A DNA stretch of 64,000 nucleotides, taken from the NCBI RefSeq assembly GCF_963583255.1, contig NC_084813.1:4678001-4742000 (forward strand). The letters are read 5' to 3'. Positions 48,809 to 59,895 of this stretch are shown one piece after another. The position numbers and the translations under genes were made by a program. This DNA is from Pyrus communis (taxonomy: Eukaryota > Streptophyta > Magnoliopsida > Rosales > Rosaceae). The notes below the pieces were generated by a model. The model saw nothing but the letters and a program-made list of their open reading frames with translations, made no database searches and was not told the origin of the DNA. Within the stretch, counting starts at the first letter, position 1. Every line of letters begins with the position of its first letter.

Positions 48809-49510
48809 ATGGCAAACTCATCGAACCTTAGCTTGGAATTGAGCCTTAGCAGTGATACGGGCGCGCCGCGTCAAGGTAACGTATGACGCCCTTCTTTCTT
48901 TTCTTCTAACGGTCCTCTTTCAGGTGAAGACTCTGTGATGCAGGACGCCACAACAGCTACAATAGTAGCTAGGAACCTCCTCACTCCAAAAGATAGTAGG
49001 CTGCTGTCAGGACGGTCCGATGAGTTGGCCGTTCAAGAGTCCCTCGCACTTAGTGTTCAGTGTGCGAGTTCTGTGTCCAACATGGGCCAACGCCTGCTTG
49101 CCCGCTCCCGTCAGGTGGAATCATTAATGGCAGAGGTGGAAAGTCTCAAGCAGGAGATCCAGCAGCTTAAGTACGAGAATAGAAGTTTGCATGTGCTTGC
49201 AAATAACTATTCGTCGGGCATGAAGAGGAAGCTTGATGAGCTGCAAGAATCTGAGGGTCGGATTCAAAGCGACCGTCAAAGGTTTTCGTCTTATCTCCAG
49301 AGGCACCTTTTTCCTGGGTCATCCAGCGTTTGGCCAAGTATTGAGGCTTGGAATGCTCTAGCTCCGATGCCTCCCGCTCCTATGTCTTCTGCTCCGATGC
49401 CTTCCGCTCTTATGTCTTCTGCTCCGATGCCTTCTGTTCCTACGCCTTCCGCTTCTATTCCTTCTGCTTCGACGCCTCGTAGTGGGGCTTCACGTAAACA
49501 TCCTCTGTGA
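48809..49510 (+). CDS. Antisense coiled-coil accessory ORF (cassette A, copy 2)
   Basis: Starts MANSSNLSLELSLSSDTG at 48809. A GTAACG...TTTCAG segment (48876-48923, 48 nt) contains a stop and could be a very short intron; removing it joins the frame to MQDATTATIVARNLLTPKD. Predicted protein 217 residues. A coiled-coil-like stretch runs from about SNMGQRLLARSRQVESLMAE to MKRKLDELQESEGR. It is followed by a Pro/Ser/Met-rich tail of repeated APMPS/APMSS units (49360-49470) and a basic end. AATAAA at 49574 could be the poly(A) signal. Opposite in direction to the host element. Function unknown; strongly similar to 15704-16213. Confidence 0.68.
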
Positions 49511-49696
49511 AGGCTCCATCTTTCTCCATGTTTAGTATCTTTCTTTTTATTTTTTTTTATTTTTTTTTAACATAAATAAAATCAAACGGCATGGAATTGG
49601 TCCTTGAATGGAAGGTGATACTTGAAGTGAACCGGCATTGGTTTGAATTCTAGTGTAGGTGCCTGATTCAAAAAAAATAGCAAGTTAGTATAAAAT

Positions 49697-50722
49697 CTAA
49701 TGGAATTTGGAAAAAAAAAACTTACTTGTTTTGTCCGACAAGAACTCAATGACAAACACCACTCCTTTGAAAGTTTCAGGGATATTGGACTTGGCCAGAT
49801 TGCAAGTGATGGTTATGACTTGTCCAATGTCATCAAATTTAACTTCTTTGGATTTTGTGGTTTCAAGAACGTCCTCTTTGATGAATTCATGACATTCCCT
49901 ACTTGTCACCTTTGGAAGGGCTTCCAAGATGTCTTTTTCACCTTCTTCTTTCTTGGAAGTCATGAATCTGCAAGGAATAGGGATACTTGTTGGAACGGGG
50001 TTAAAAATAATGAAATTTGGAACAACCATACCTGTATTAGATGGCATAGGAGCAATAGGTGCCTCCGGTAAAGGTATTTCCACCCTTTCCGTGGGTTGGG
50101 TGTATTCCTCTTCCTTGTGATTTGATTTTGATGGTTGAGGGTCCGTTCCAACCTCCTTGTCACTTCTCAACATGAAAGCATTGGTGGTTTCAAATTCTCC
50201 CTTCTGATTTGCAATGGTTGAACTAGGGAGTTCGCCTTGGTCGCAAAATTGTCCTTCGAACTCCGCTATCTGCCCAATTTGCTTTTCCAGAGTAGTAAGT
50301 AATTGAAAAATCGTATCATTATCATTTGAATTACCTACATTACTTTGGGCAGGTTGTGGTGGCTGCATAGGCGTTGAATAGAACTCCTCATACGGCTGCC
50401 AATATCTTTCTTGTTGAGCCTCATTGTCTTGATTTTGTGAGCCCTGCACCAAACAAATTAATTCATTAAGCTTTTGATTATAATCTATTGACGAACTTAA
50501 ATTTGGTTGGGCATATTGAATATGAGGTTGTGGTGGCTGCCAATATCCTTCTTGTTGAACATGTTGAGGCTCCCACCACATAGAGTTTGAATGATCACTC
50601 CAATCCGAATTGTAAGTATTGGAAAACACGTTATTCCTTGATTGAAGATCAAATATATCAATGCTTTGCATTTGAGACCTTTCCATGAGCTGTGACAAAA
50701 GAGAAGCATTATCCAGTGCCAT
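49697..50722 (-). CDS. gag/protease-like fragment of the 10.1-kb element
   Basis: A 341-codon frame beginning MALDNASLLSQLMERSQMQS. Gln/Pro-rich N-terminal half (QQEGYWQPPQPH and similar), then LTTLEKQIGQIAEFEGQFCD and FETTNAFMLRSDKEVGTDPQ. The last pieces match the region just before protease in plant Athila/Tat-type gypsy polyproteins. FPIPCRFM-like and KKEEGEKDILE follow, then divergent sequence and stop. No zinc knuckle, no DTG protease motif, no RT. It starts about 110 bases inside the primer site, where gag is expected. Confidence 0.7.
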   Translation of the reverse strand: MALDNASLLSQLMERSQMQSIDIFDLQSRNNVFSNTYNSDWSDHSNSMWWEPQHVQQEGYWQPPQPHIQYAQPNLSSSIDYNQKLNELICLVQGSQNQDNEAQQERYWQPYEEFYSTPMQPPQPAQSNVGNSNDNDTIFQLLTTLEKQIGQIAEFEGQFCDQGELPSSTIANQKGEFETTNAFMLRSDKEVGTDPQPSKSNHKEEEYTQPTERVEIPLPEAPIAPMPSNTGMVVPNFIIFNPVPTSIPIPCRFMTSKKEEGEKDILEALPKVTSRECHEFIKEDVLETTKSKEVKFDDIGQVITITCNLAKSNIPETFKGVVFVIEFLSDKTSKFFFSKFH

Positions 50723-50831
50723 GTTGTTCTTCTCTAGTATTTGAATTCAACAAACAAAACACAAATCATAAAAACTAAAACTAAAATACATAACAGAAAC
50801 AAACAATCCAAGAGATTAGCAAATTTGCTAA

Positions 50832-50854
50832 TCCCCGGCAACGGCGCCAAAATT
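50832..50854 (-). other. Primer-binding site of the 10.1-kb element
   Basis: On the minus strand TTTTGGCGCCGTTGCCGGGG immediately follows the 5' LTR. TGGCGCCGTTGCCGGGG-type sites are characteristic of plant Athila/Tat-like elements. Confidence 0.85.
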
Positions 50855-53404
50855 TGATGCGAGAATTATACGCACACAAATTAAACCCTCTTTTTGTCAA
50901 TTGTAGTGAAGTATGTAAGTAGGGATCGTTCTGGACCGGGGATTAGGAGGGATTGTTAATCACTTGGATTTGACTTAAAAACGTAAAAACATAATATAAA
51001 ACACTAAACTAGACTCAAAGAATGTAAAACTAAACTTTAAAACACTAAAACAAATCAAAAGACTCAAAATGCTTTTAAAAACACAAACTAAAATGCTATA
51101 CTAAACTCGAAGAATTCAAAACTAAAAATAAGAAAGATTAAGACTAAGACTTAAACGAAATATGGGGGGATTGATTTTGGACGAATTTAAACTAAAATGG
51201 ATAGATTGTAAAGAAAACAAATTGTAAATATGAAATTGACGGAAATGAATGGATGGTATGGCTAGCTAAGGGGTTCATCTCCATACATGTTACACTTGCA
51301 TAATAAAATGATTTCCAATTGCATTTCAATAAACCATGAATTCTCAACACCCCGGGTTAATTAGGTCCGCTTAAATTAACCGTCAAGTTTTCCTTAAGTT
51401 AATGAATTGGATGATTGCATACGACAACCCAAAGCATTCCTCACAAGTTCCCTACATGAATTGCATAATAGAGATACAAGCAAGAATCATTAAGCATCAT
51501 GAAAACTATAAGTGTTGACGAGGCATTCGTTACTATGATTACGCATGAAACTCGTGCCAAGAATTCATTTAACGCGATTGTTTATAAGCAACCTCCACTA
51601 CTTGTGAATATAAGTTCATAACGATTAGGTGAAATTCACTTATATTCTAGCGTCATATTCATGCATAAAAATTAAGCGCGCATTCTTAATAAACATTCAT
51701 AAATAAGTTATCAATCAAACGGTTAAACAAATTGAACCACAACTTATGAAACGCAATTAGAAGTAATCAAATCAAAATGCAAGCATAAACATATATTTCG
51801 AATCACCCCCTAGCTAAAGGGGGTTTAGTTTATTATAACATTGAAATCAAAGAAACACCTAAACATTCCAACAACTCAAACTTGAATTGTATGAACGTTT
51901 AGGCACTCTTCTCTTCCATTCCTCATACGTACAAACAAAGAGAATTGAATTTGAACATTGAAATCAAAGAAACACCTAAACATTCCAACAACTCAAACTT
52001 GAATTGTATGAACGTTTAGGCCCTCTTCTCTTCCTCGTTATTGTAGCACAAGGTCTAAGGTGAGGTTTGGGGGATTATGGAAATGGTAGAGGAGTGGTTT
52101 GGAGGGTTGAGAAGTGGTGGAAATAGAAGGGAATGATGCTGGAAATGAAGAGAACCCACGGCAACAAGGTTGCTGTTTTTGTGTTTGTTGTTGTGTTGTG
52201 AATGGAATGAATGTGAATTGAATCAATGCTAGGGTATTTATAGGAGTAGTGGAGGGAACATAGGGCTGTTTGTTTAAGATGCAAGTGGCTAATTAATGAT
52301 GGAAAATAGTTAGGAAAGCATGTGAAAGCTGGAAATGCATAAGGGCTACACGGCAATGATGCTTGTTGGTGCTGAAATTGCATATGTGTGAGGTGTGTAG
52401 GTGCTGAAAATGCATGTGAATGCATGGCATTTGAAATGATTGTTGTTTGGAAATGAATGTGAAGGCATGTGAAAGCTGGAAATGCATGTGAAGATGTTGG
52501 AAATGGGAATGAAGCTCACGGCAATAGTGTAATGGTGCATGTGTTGGCTGTTTTGTTTGTTGGTTAAAGCTTGTGTTTGCATGTGAATGTTGTTTGTGTG
52601 AAGTGTGTGTGAATGCATGTGGATTAAAGAGTGAATGCATGTGTTGAATGATTTCTTGGTGAGGGAATGCATGTGCAAATGCATGTGGAATGTGGCTGCA
52701 AATGAAAGGAGGAGTGCAATGGAATGTGCACGGCAATAATGTGTGTTTGTGCATGTGGGTGAATGTGCATGTGTTTTAGGTCGTAATGTGTAGATAATTA
52801 TGAGTATGATAAATGATAAGTGTATGATATGTTGAGTGATATGTTGAGTGGTAAGTGAATGATAAGATAAGTGATAAGTGAATGATATGTTGAGTGATAA
52901 ATGAATGATATGTTGAGTGATAAGATAAGTGGTTATTGATATGTAGATGAATGAATGATATGATAAGTAATAAATGAATGATAAGTGGTTATTGATATGT
53001 AGATGAATGAATGATATGATAAGTAATAAATGAATGATATGTGGTGATGATAAGATAAGTGTATGATATGATAAGTGGTGAATGAAGGAGTGGAATGTTG
53101 GAATGTTATGCACGACTAAGGATATAGGAAAGGTTTAAATATCCTAAAACTAAAGGGAACAAGGTTCCAACACTTTGGTCTTCAATTAGGTTTTCAATTT
53201 CGTCCAACACTTTGGCTCCAAGCATAAGCTATCCATCCTTAGCCCAAAAGTGCTCCAAAAGTCTCCAAAATGCATCTTTTTGCTCCTTTAGCCCTTTCGG
53301 CCTACAAACACACGAAAATAGCTTAAAGTACTAAAATAACTAAAGAAACATAACGTAAATGCACGAGAACAAGCCATTTAAGTCGCATGAATATGCTCCT
53401 ATCA
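50855..53404 (-). repeat. 5' LTR of the 10.1-kb element
   Basis: Same length (2,550 bp) as the 3' LTR; five substitutions noticed. TATA-like box near 52238 on the minus strand. The long minus-strand frame within it (52346-53113) is His/Ile/Ser-rich low complexity and not believed to be a gene. Confidence 0.92.
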
Positions 53405-53409
53405 AAGAC

Positions 53410-53994
53410 TGGTTCCACACCCTGCTGCCACGTTCAATCATGAACTTCAATGAACTTTCCTTGCTTTTCATTAAGGAATATTCGTCCTAACGCTTGATCA
53501 AGAAGAAGTCTGACCACTTCTTCAATATGAAGGACCTGAATGAGTCATTCCTCACATACGTCAAGAGATTCAAGGCGAAAAAGGCAAATATCATAGGATG
53601 TGGTGACAGCATTGCATGCTCAGCTTTTCGGAAAGGGTTTTCAGCAGATCACCCACTTTTCAGAGAATTAATCATGGGCGAGAAATTGACCTTGGAAGAT
53701 TCTTATGCTTTGGTAGAAAAACACTCCCTCTAGGATGAGGCCAAGCGAATCTAGAAGTTACTCGAGCAGCTGCACAAATACGCAGAGCCAACTCAGAAGA
53801 AGGCGGGTGATAAACCGCTCAATAACAAAGGCAAGCTAAGGAGTAGACATAGGGATTGGTCCTTAGCAAAGGGAGGTTCAGCACCCAAGATGTACACCAA
53901 GTTCTCCGTCCCGATCAACCAGATCCTTCACAACCACAAAGACAAGCCGTGGTTCAAGATGTCACCACCTATGAAGGGAGACACCTCCAAGTTA
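53410..53994 (+). pseudogene. gag C-terminal part of old gypsy element
   Basis: Continues the gag of 43077-43281: WFHTLLPRSIMNFNELS, then IKKKSDHFFNMKDLNESFLT, YVKRFKAKKANIIGCGDSIA, HPLFRELIMGEKLTLEDSYA and EKHSL, all typical of the capsid region. Stops at 53489 and 53731 break it. The frame ends abruptly at about 53994, where sequence of the next, opposite-strand element begins. Confidence 0.85.
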
Positions 53995-54229
53995 AAGCAG
54001 CATCATAAGATCTTCGCTTCTGTCTTACCGGCTTGGTCTTGGGATCAATACTTAAGCGATGACAGATGATATCAGGTGAGATGCCTGACATGTCTTCGTA
54101 TGGCCAGACGAAGGCTTCAGTGTTCTCTTGCAAAAAAGAGATTAATGCCAACCGAATGGGGGGTGACAAAGTGGTGCTAATCTTCACTATGCGGTTTGGA
54201 TAATCTTTTGAGATATGGACCTTCTCCAA
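53995..54229 (-). pseudogene. Reverse transcriptase N-terminal fragment
   Basis: RLALISFLQENTEAFVWPYE, DMSGISPDIICHRLSID and KPVRQKRRSYD are the conserved lead-in to gypsy RT. The frame is lost right after this, at the element's broken end. Confidence 0.85.
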
Positions 54230-54333
54230 CTCTTCAGCAGGTTGTGCTTGCTAGGTCAAAGAGTCATCTCGAGGATTGTCGGGTTGACTGTTACCACTGT
54301 GAAGATCCAAGTTGGCTTTGTCCGAGCTGGTCT

Positions 54334-54770
54334 TTATAACTTGGTCATGTATGAAAAGTGTTTCTTTAGGTACATACAAGTGTTGTTGCTTGACTGAAGT
54401 GTTATAACATGATCGTGCACTAAGTTGATCTTTTCTGATGTAACCATTGCCATAGGGGTTGGAAATTTCATCAACATATGTTTAGATACCAAGGCCTTAA
54501 GATCATTGATGCCTGTGCGCCCAAAGATGACATTGTATGCCGTTGGACAGTCAACCACTAAGAAGTTAGTGGTGATGGTGGCTATGTAAGGGCCTGTACC
54601 GATGGTAAAGGGTAAATATAAGCTCCCTAAAGGTTACACGACATCACCGGAGAAGCTTATTAGAGGAGAAACCGAGTGATCGAGCAAATGTTTAGCTACA
54701 TTAAGTGTTTTGAAAGCTTCAGCAAACATGATATTGATCGATGCTCCCGTGTCTACAAGGATTCGTCATA
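54334..54770 (-). pseudogene. Retroviral-type aspartic protease, broken
   Basis: RILVDTGASINIMF (active-site DTGA near 54742-54753) and VDCPTAYNVIFGR near 54540 are the start and end of a gypsy protease. A TGA stop lies just before RILVDTGA and another inside, so it cannot be made intact. Confidence 0.82.
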
Positions 54771-55632
54771 CGTCAAAGTTGGCTATGTAAGCCTCCACAA
54801 TCAATGGGTCATTGTGAGAATAGATGATACCTCTTTCTTCCTCAGGGTAAAAACATATTGGATCCCAGTTAGGCTTTTGATACTTGCCTCCCCTAATGTT
54901 TTCCACATGAAACACTTGGTGGCCAGGCCTCAAAGTTTGTTCACTGTTTTTCATGGCCCTGTTGGAAGATTCAGATATGGGTGTGCCACCGCTTATGGAA
55001 TATATCACATTCACTTGGCGTTGGTTGCGGTTATCCCTTGGAGGGTGAAGAAGGAATTGATCAATTTTTCCTTCACGTGCCAAAGCTTCAATATGATCAC
55101 AGAGGGTGATACATTTTTCACCGTCATGGCCATTATACTCGTGGTAACCACAAAACATGCCCGTGTTCTTCGTGGACTTGTAATCAGGCTCCCTTGGCCT
55201 TAGCTTCGGTATCAAGTGAGCTATACTGGGGTAAATGACCGTGCATGTGGCGTTCAAAGGTGTGTATGTCTCATACCTCGGGGTAGGACCCTTTTTGACA
55301 CGTGCTTGGCCCACTGCGTTGACTGCCTGGGGGCGAGCATTATCGTGGCGATACCCTTGGTTATCGAGATAATGCCCCTTACTCTTTTTATTTAAATGAG
55401 ACTGGTGAGGATGGAAGTCTTTCCTCTTGCCATAAAAATGATACGCTTGTTGACTTGGCGAGGTATTAGGTAGGTCAGGGGGAAGCGTCACTGCCGTTTG
55501 GAAGGTTGAGGTTTTTTCATTCGGTTGGATCTGGATTCCACTCCTCATTTGCTGATAAGGGATGGCTGTAGGGAGTTTCCCTTGATATGTCCTTGCCTTG
55601 GCGGAGGCATGGTTGTAAGCCTGTGCCATCAC
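54771..55632 (-). pseudogene. gag C-terminal region with zinc-knuckle-like motif
   Basis: Open for 288 codons. Residues about 161-174 give CGYHEYNGHDGEKC, the modified knuckle usual in this group, followed by LCDHIEALAREGKIDQFL. The frame ends at the stop before the protease motif. Confidence 0.8.
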
Positions 55633-55639
55633 CTTAGAA

Positions 55640-56172
55640 TAAGTCTTTCAAGTGTTAACATTGATCATGTACTTAAAGAAACAGTCGCGTAGGCCTGTCG
55701 TGAAGGCTTTAAGGGCAGTCTTGTCATCTGCCTCAGCGCAGCGAGAATACTCATGGCTGAAACAGCCGGCATACTTTCGTAGTGACTCGTCCGGCTTCTG
55801 GCGAATAGTGTACAAGTCATCTGCGAAATGTAAGCGATCTGTCTGGAAGATGTGTTGAGAGACAAACAGTTTCCTCAGTTCCTTAAATAAGTCTACCGTC
55901 TCAGGTGGAAGATGACAATACCAATTCAGAGCTCCGCCAGAAAAGGTAGAGGGGAAGAAAAGACATCGCTATTTGTCAGTGTGCATTCGGTATGCCATGG
56001 TGGACTCAAAGAAGTTAAGGTGTTCAATTGGGTCATCATTTCCAGTGTAGAGTTGTAAGCCAAGCTTCTGCTTTGTCTTTGCTTGGAGGAAGGTGTCAAG
56101 GATCCTCCTTGTAAGAGGGCCAGGCCTGGGTTGGTTCCAGTCAGGTATTTCAGCCTGACGTTCGGCTTTCAA
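55640..56172 (-). pseudogene. gag capsid region
   Basis: MKAERQAEIPDWNQPRPGPL, LQLYTGNDDPIEHLNFFEST, then after a stop FSGGALNWYCHLPPETVDLF, LRKYAGCFSHEYSRCAEADD and ALKAFTTGLRDCFFK. These are the ordered blocks of a gypsy capsid. The N-terminal part probably continues to about 56780-57040 with further stops. Confidence 0.8.
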
Positions 56173-57066
56173 CTTGTTTACTTCTTCATGGAGTTGTAGG
56201 ACAAAGGGGTCCTGAGTGGAGTCAGGTACTGCTGGATCCTTCTTTCGTAAGTCTCCATCTCCTTTTGGAAGTAGGAAAGCTTGATCAAGAGCATGAAATT
56301 TTTCTTTAGACTCACTGTACTGACTTCTAGGGCGAGCCTGTCGAAATACCCTCGAGTCCCCTACACCTTCATATTCCTCTAGGACTTGTCGCTCCTTCCC
56401 TAAATTGGCAACTGGCTTGGGACATGGGAGGGGACCGAATCTTTCAGAAACCCTTGGGTCATTGACCTTTGAGCTTATGTGGATGGGGTTCTCTCGACGT
56501 TGCCTCAGGAAGTCCCGACAGTCACGATAAACGGCTTTCGATCCTTCCGTTCATTATGCAAAAAGGTGTCTTCCTCCACTTCTTTTGCTTCAGGTCGAAG
56601 CAGCTGGGTCGGGAGATGTCTCATGTTGATTAACACCTTGATGAGTAGTTCGTTCCCTATTAGGAATGTCCATGTTGAAGGGAGGTGATCCCCTGTGTTG
56701 GGGGGCACCCAGGTGGTGGTTAACTTCCACAGGGGCGATGAGTTCGTGTGTTTGAGTATGCCAGGTTCATGGAGCATCCCGAAGAGCTTCTCATACTGCT
56801 CCTAGAGGGTCTCATTCTTTATCGCTATCTTGTTATTCTGAGCCTCTAGCTCATCGACTTTAGCCTGAAGAGCAAACCTCTTTCGTTCCTTCTTTCATTA
56901 CTTCACACTAAGTGCAAGGAGGGTGTTTTTCTGCGTGCTATGGCTCCCTTCGCTCCCCATGTTGGAGAGGGGTGCCTAGTCGAAAGAAAGTGTACAAGTG
57001 GTGGAAACCAGCTTGACAAAGCTGGAGAGAGTAGGAATAAGTGCGATTCCCACAGACGGCGCCAAA

Positions 57067-57584
57067 TGTTGATGCACAAAATCGGCGAGGACTTTGGTAC
57101 AACAGAAAGTGTCAAGTTTGTGACCTTCGCTAGATTGCTCTGGTCATTAGTGTGGATAAGTATGTAAATGAATAGAGATAGGGAAGCAAACAACACAAGA
57201 TGTACGTGGTTCACCCAGATTGGCTACGTCCACAGAGTAGAGGAGTTCTCATTAGTTGTGAAGGGTTTACACAAATACATAGGGTCAAGCTCTCTTTTAG
57301 TGAGTTCTAGTGAATAGTTTAGTACAAATGACATTAGGGATTATTGTGGGAGAATGATCCCCTTTTATAGAAGAGAGTTTATAGCTTTGTTTTAACATTG
57401 ACACGTGTCGTGTTGTGATTGGCCTCTGATATCGACACGTGTTGCGCTGTGATTGGCCTCTGATACCGACACACGTCGAGTTGTGATTGGCCTCCTGGTT
57501 GGAGGAAAAGTCTTATGGATCCTTGATGGTATACTGTTGACCGGTGCTTAGTAGTTTTGGGATTGGTCAAGTATGGTACAAACA
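57067..57584 (-). repeat. 5' LTR of truncated gypsy element
   Basis: 518 bp; on the minus strand TGTTTGTACCATACTTGACC to GCATCAACA. Contains TATA-like CTATAAAAGG near 57362 (minus strand) and three ~33-base tandem units with ACACGTGTCG and TTGTGATTGGCCTC (57398-57492) just upstream of it. Confidence 0.82.
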
Positions 57585-58275
57585 TGTCGCTTTGGAATCC
57601 CTTACTCCGTCGTCACAGACAATGGTCCGCAATTTGTGGGCATAGACTTGGTGAAGTTCTTCGAAAAATATAGCATCAAGTAGCACATATCCATGCCCCG
57701 GTACCTGTAGGGCAATGGGCAGGTCGAGGCGTCCAACAAGACCGTCCTGGACTGCCTCAAGAAGTCCCTCTTAGATAAGAAGGGTAAGTGGCCATAGGAG
57801 CTCCCCAATCATCTATGGGCATATTGCACCACCAAGAGGCGAGCAACCGGTGAAACTCCATTTTCCCTGGCATATGGTTCTGAGGCAATCATCCCTCCCA
57901 ACGTCATAGTGCCAAGCATCGACACTGTACTGCCGAATTTCGAGCAAAATGAGAAGGAGATGTCTACAAACTTAGACTTGGTAGAGGAAGAGCACGAGAA
58001 GATTATCACCTAGATTGCAGTTTATTAGTAGCCACTCTTCTCTAGCTACAACAAAAGGGCGAAGGTCCAGCAATTCTAGCCAATAGACTTAGTCCTCAGA
58101 AAAGCCTTCATAACCAACCGCCGAGAAGGTTCCAAAAAGATGGCTTTTATTTGGGAAGGTCCGTACAAAATCAGCCGAGTAGGCGGAAAGGGCAGCTACA
58201 CCCTCACCACCATAAGTGACAAAGAAATCGACAAGCACTGGAATGCCTACAACCTGAGAAAGTTCTACCTGTGAC
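57585..58275 (+). pseudogene. Integrase C-terminal half of old gypsy element
   Basis: CRFGIPYSVVTDNGPQFVG (second catalytic Asp) at 57587, then GNGQVEASNKT (catalytic Glu) near 57710, AYGSEAIIPPNV near 57868, and MAFIWEGPYKISRVGGKGSY near 58139 (GPY/F module). It ends with KHWNAYNLRKFYL and a stop at 58273. Several in-frame stops. The N-terminal zinc-binding part is replaced by the LTR of the truncated element. Confidence 0.88.
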
Positions 58276-59130
58276 CTCTCACCATTCCTTGGACCCTTGT
58301 TTAAGATAAATAAAGTTCGAAGACTCAAGTAGCTCAACAAACAAAACATCGCGTACCGAGGATTATCAGTTGTTACGTTGTTGTAGCCGACAAGCAAAGT
58401 TAATATATTTCTCTATTTTCAATGAAGATTGAAGAAATTATTCGCAAGCCTGGGTTGAATGCATAAACAAATTGACCACTATGTGACAGCAGAAGATGTC
58501 CTTGCCCTTGTAGACATGGCGTGTGCTCTTGAATTAAGAGAGGGTAGACTAATCTGGAATATCCAGACATGGATGGGTTATACGACTGCTTAGTTTCCCC
58601 TAAATGCATCGACTACCTGAGTCGGACGTCTCCCAGAATTGGCCACAATAGTCATTCTCCTAGAAAAGACTTAGCCAACTGAGTGATTCAATTCTGCGGG
58701 AGCCCGGGTCTCTAACCAGAAGAGAGCTAAGAGCAGGATTCCTACCTATGAAAGAATTCGAGTGACTAGATGGTCTGTCCTCGACGTGTAAATCTTCATG
58801 AACGTAGCTTGGTTTTAAAGTGTTGCAATACTAGTTAAGCGACCTGCGGAATCAAGTTACAACTTGAAAGGATATGGCCTCTGAGGCGTGATTCTACCTA
58901 CATCTTACGCCTAAAACGCATCCGAGAGCCAGAGACAACGCCTGAAGTGGTCACGTGGGTTGCTTACTTCTATAAGTAAGACGCCCAGCCAACGACCCAA
59001 CGGCTAGCAGCCCAAGGCAATCTGCAAGTCGAGACTTACACCTGCTATGACTACTTGGACCCGTCTACTTATTAAAAAAGTAACGTTTTCGACCGACGGT
59101 CCACGATTTAAGTTTTTCAGAAACAAAGAT
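58276..59130 (+). other. Spacer after integrase, old gypsy element
   Basis: No coding sequence. Long non-coding stretches after pol are usual in Tat-like elements. Confidence 0.55.
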
Positions 59131-59635
59131 GAAAAGTATGATTATAACAGCTACACGGATTTCTTTTGCTTTCTACGATAAGCATGTGTCTGGCTGACGA
59201 CTCTATAAGTTAAGAACTTTCGTAACATGCCACGGAAGGGCCAAGGCTCGTGCAGCCACTAAAGCTGAAAAGTACGACTGTAGCAGCTACGCGGATTTCC
59301 TCTGTTTTGTATGAGAAACATGTGTCCGGCTGACGACTCTATAAGTTAAAACTTTCGCAACATGCCTCGGGAGGGCCAAGGCTCATGTAGCTACTAAAGC
59401 CAAAAAGTACGACTAGCAGATACGCGGATTTCCTATGCTTTCTACGATAAGCATGTGTCTAGCCGACGACTTTATAAGTTAAAAACTTTTGCAACATGGC
59501 CCGGGAGGGCCAAGGTTCGTGAAGCCTTTAAAGTCGAGATGCACGACTATAGTAGCTATGCGGACTCGCCTACTTCTTACAGAGGCAACGAGTTCGGCTG
59601 TTAGCTTTATAAGTTAAAAATCTTGCATTTGTCCT
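59130..59635 (+). repeat. Tandem repeat, about 133 bp x 4
   Basis: Units start near 59132, 59266, 59400 and 59531 with AAAAGTACGACT-like sequence and share GCGGATTTCC, ATAAGCATGTGTC, GACGACTCTATAAGTTAAA, AACATGCC and GGGAGGGCCAAGGCTCGTG. The last unit is the most decayed. Confidence 0.85.
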
Positions 59636-59639
59636 CTTG

Positions 59640-59895
59640 TAGGTAAAACTTTGTGAACGTCAAAGCCAAGATTGAAGCCAAAAGTGACGACGCGAGATCA
59701 ACTGCTCCATTGAAGTAGCCAACTCAACCGCTCGTTCTACGACAAAGTTTTGCAAGTTGCTTCCAACAGGCAAGGCTCCCAAAGACCCAAAAGTCGAAAC
59801 TAAAACCTAAGTGACGACGTGGGATCGAAGGCTTCATTGAAGCAGCTTACCCAAGCTCCTGTCCTACGGTAAAAAGTTTTGCAAAAGACAAGGCG
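59640..59895 (+). repeat. Second tandem repeat, about 130 bp x 2
   Basis: Two units share AAGTGACGACG, GGATC, TCATTGAAG, GTCCTACG and AAAGTTTTGCAA. Together with the preceding array they fill the gap between pol and the antisense gene. Confidence 0.65.

Larger units (their letters stand above)
43282..53404 (-). mobile_element. Young 10.1-kb non-autonomous gypsy-like element (LARD-like)
   Basis: Two 2,550-bp LTRs (43282-45831, 50855-53404) differ at five positions noticed by eye. The target duplication AAGAC flanks it (43277-43281, 53405-53409). On the minus strand the primer site TTTTGGCGCCGTTGCCGGGG follows the right-hand LTR and AAGTGTGGGGGTA precedes the left-hand one, so the element reads right to left. 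Only a gag/protease-like fragment (50722-49697) is coding in sense. RT and integrase are absent, so mobility needed a helper. An antisense cassette A occupies 47640-49600. Confidence 0.93.
53995..57584 (-). mobile_element. Truncated Ty3/gypsy element, 5' half only
   Basis: Reading right to left: 5' LTR (57584-57067), primer site TTTGGCGCCGTCTGTGGG (57066-57049), gag, zinc-knuckle-like region, protease and the first part of RT, then abrupt end at about 53995. The rest of pol and the 3' LTR are missing. It lies between gag and integrase of the old plus-strand element, so the junction at 53995 marks a deletion or recombination, not a simple insertion. Confidence 0.85.
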
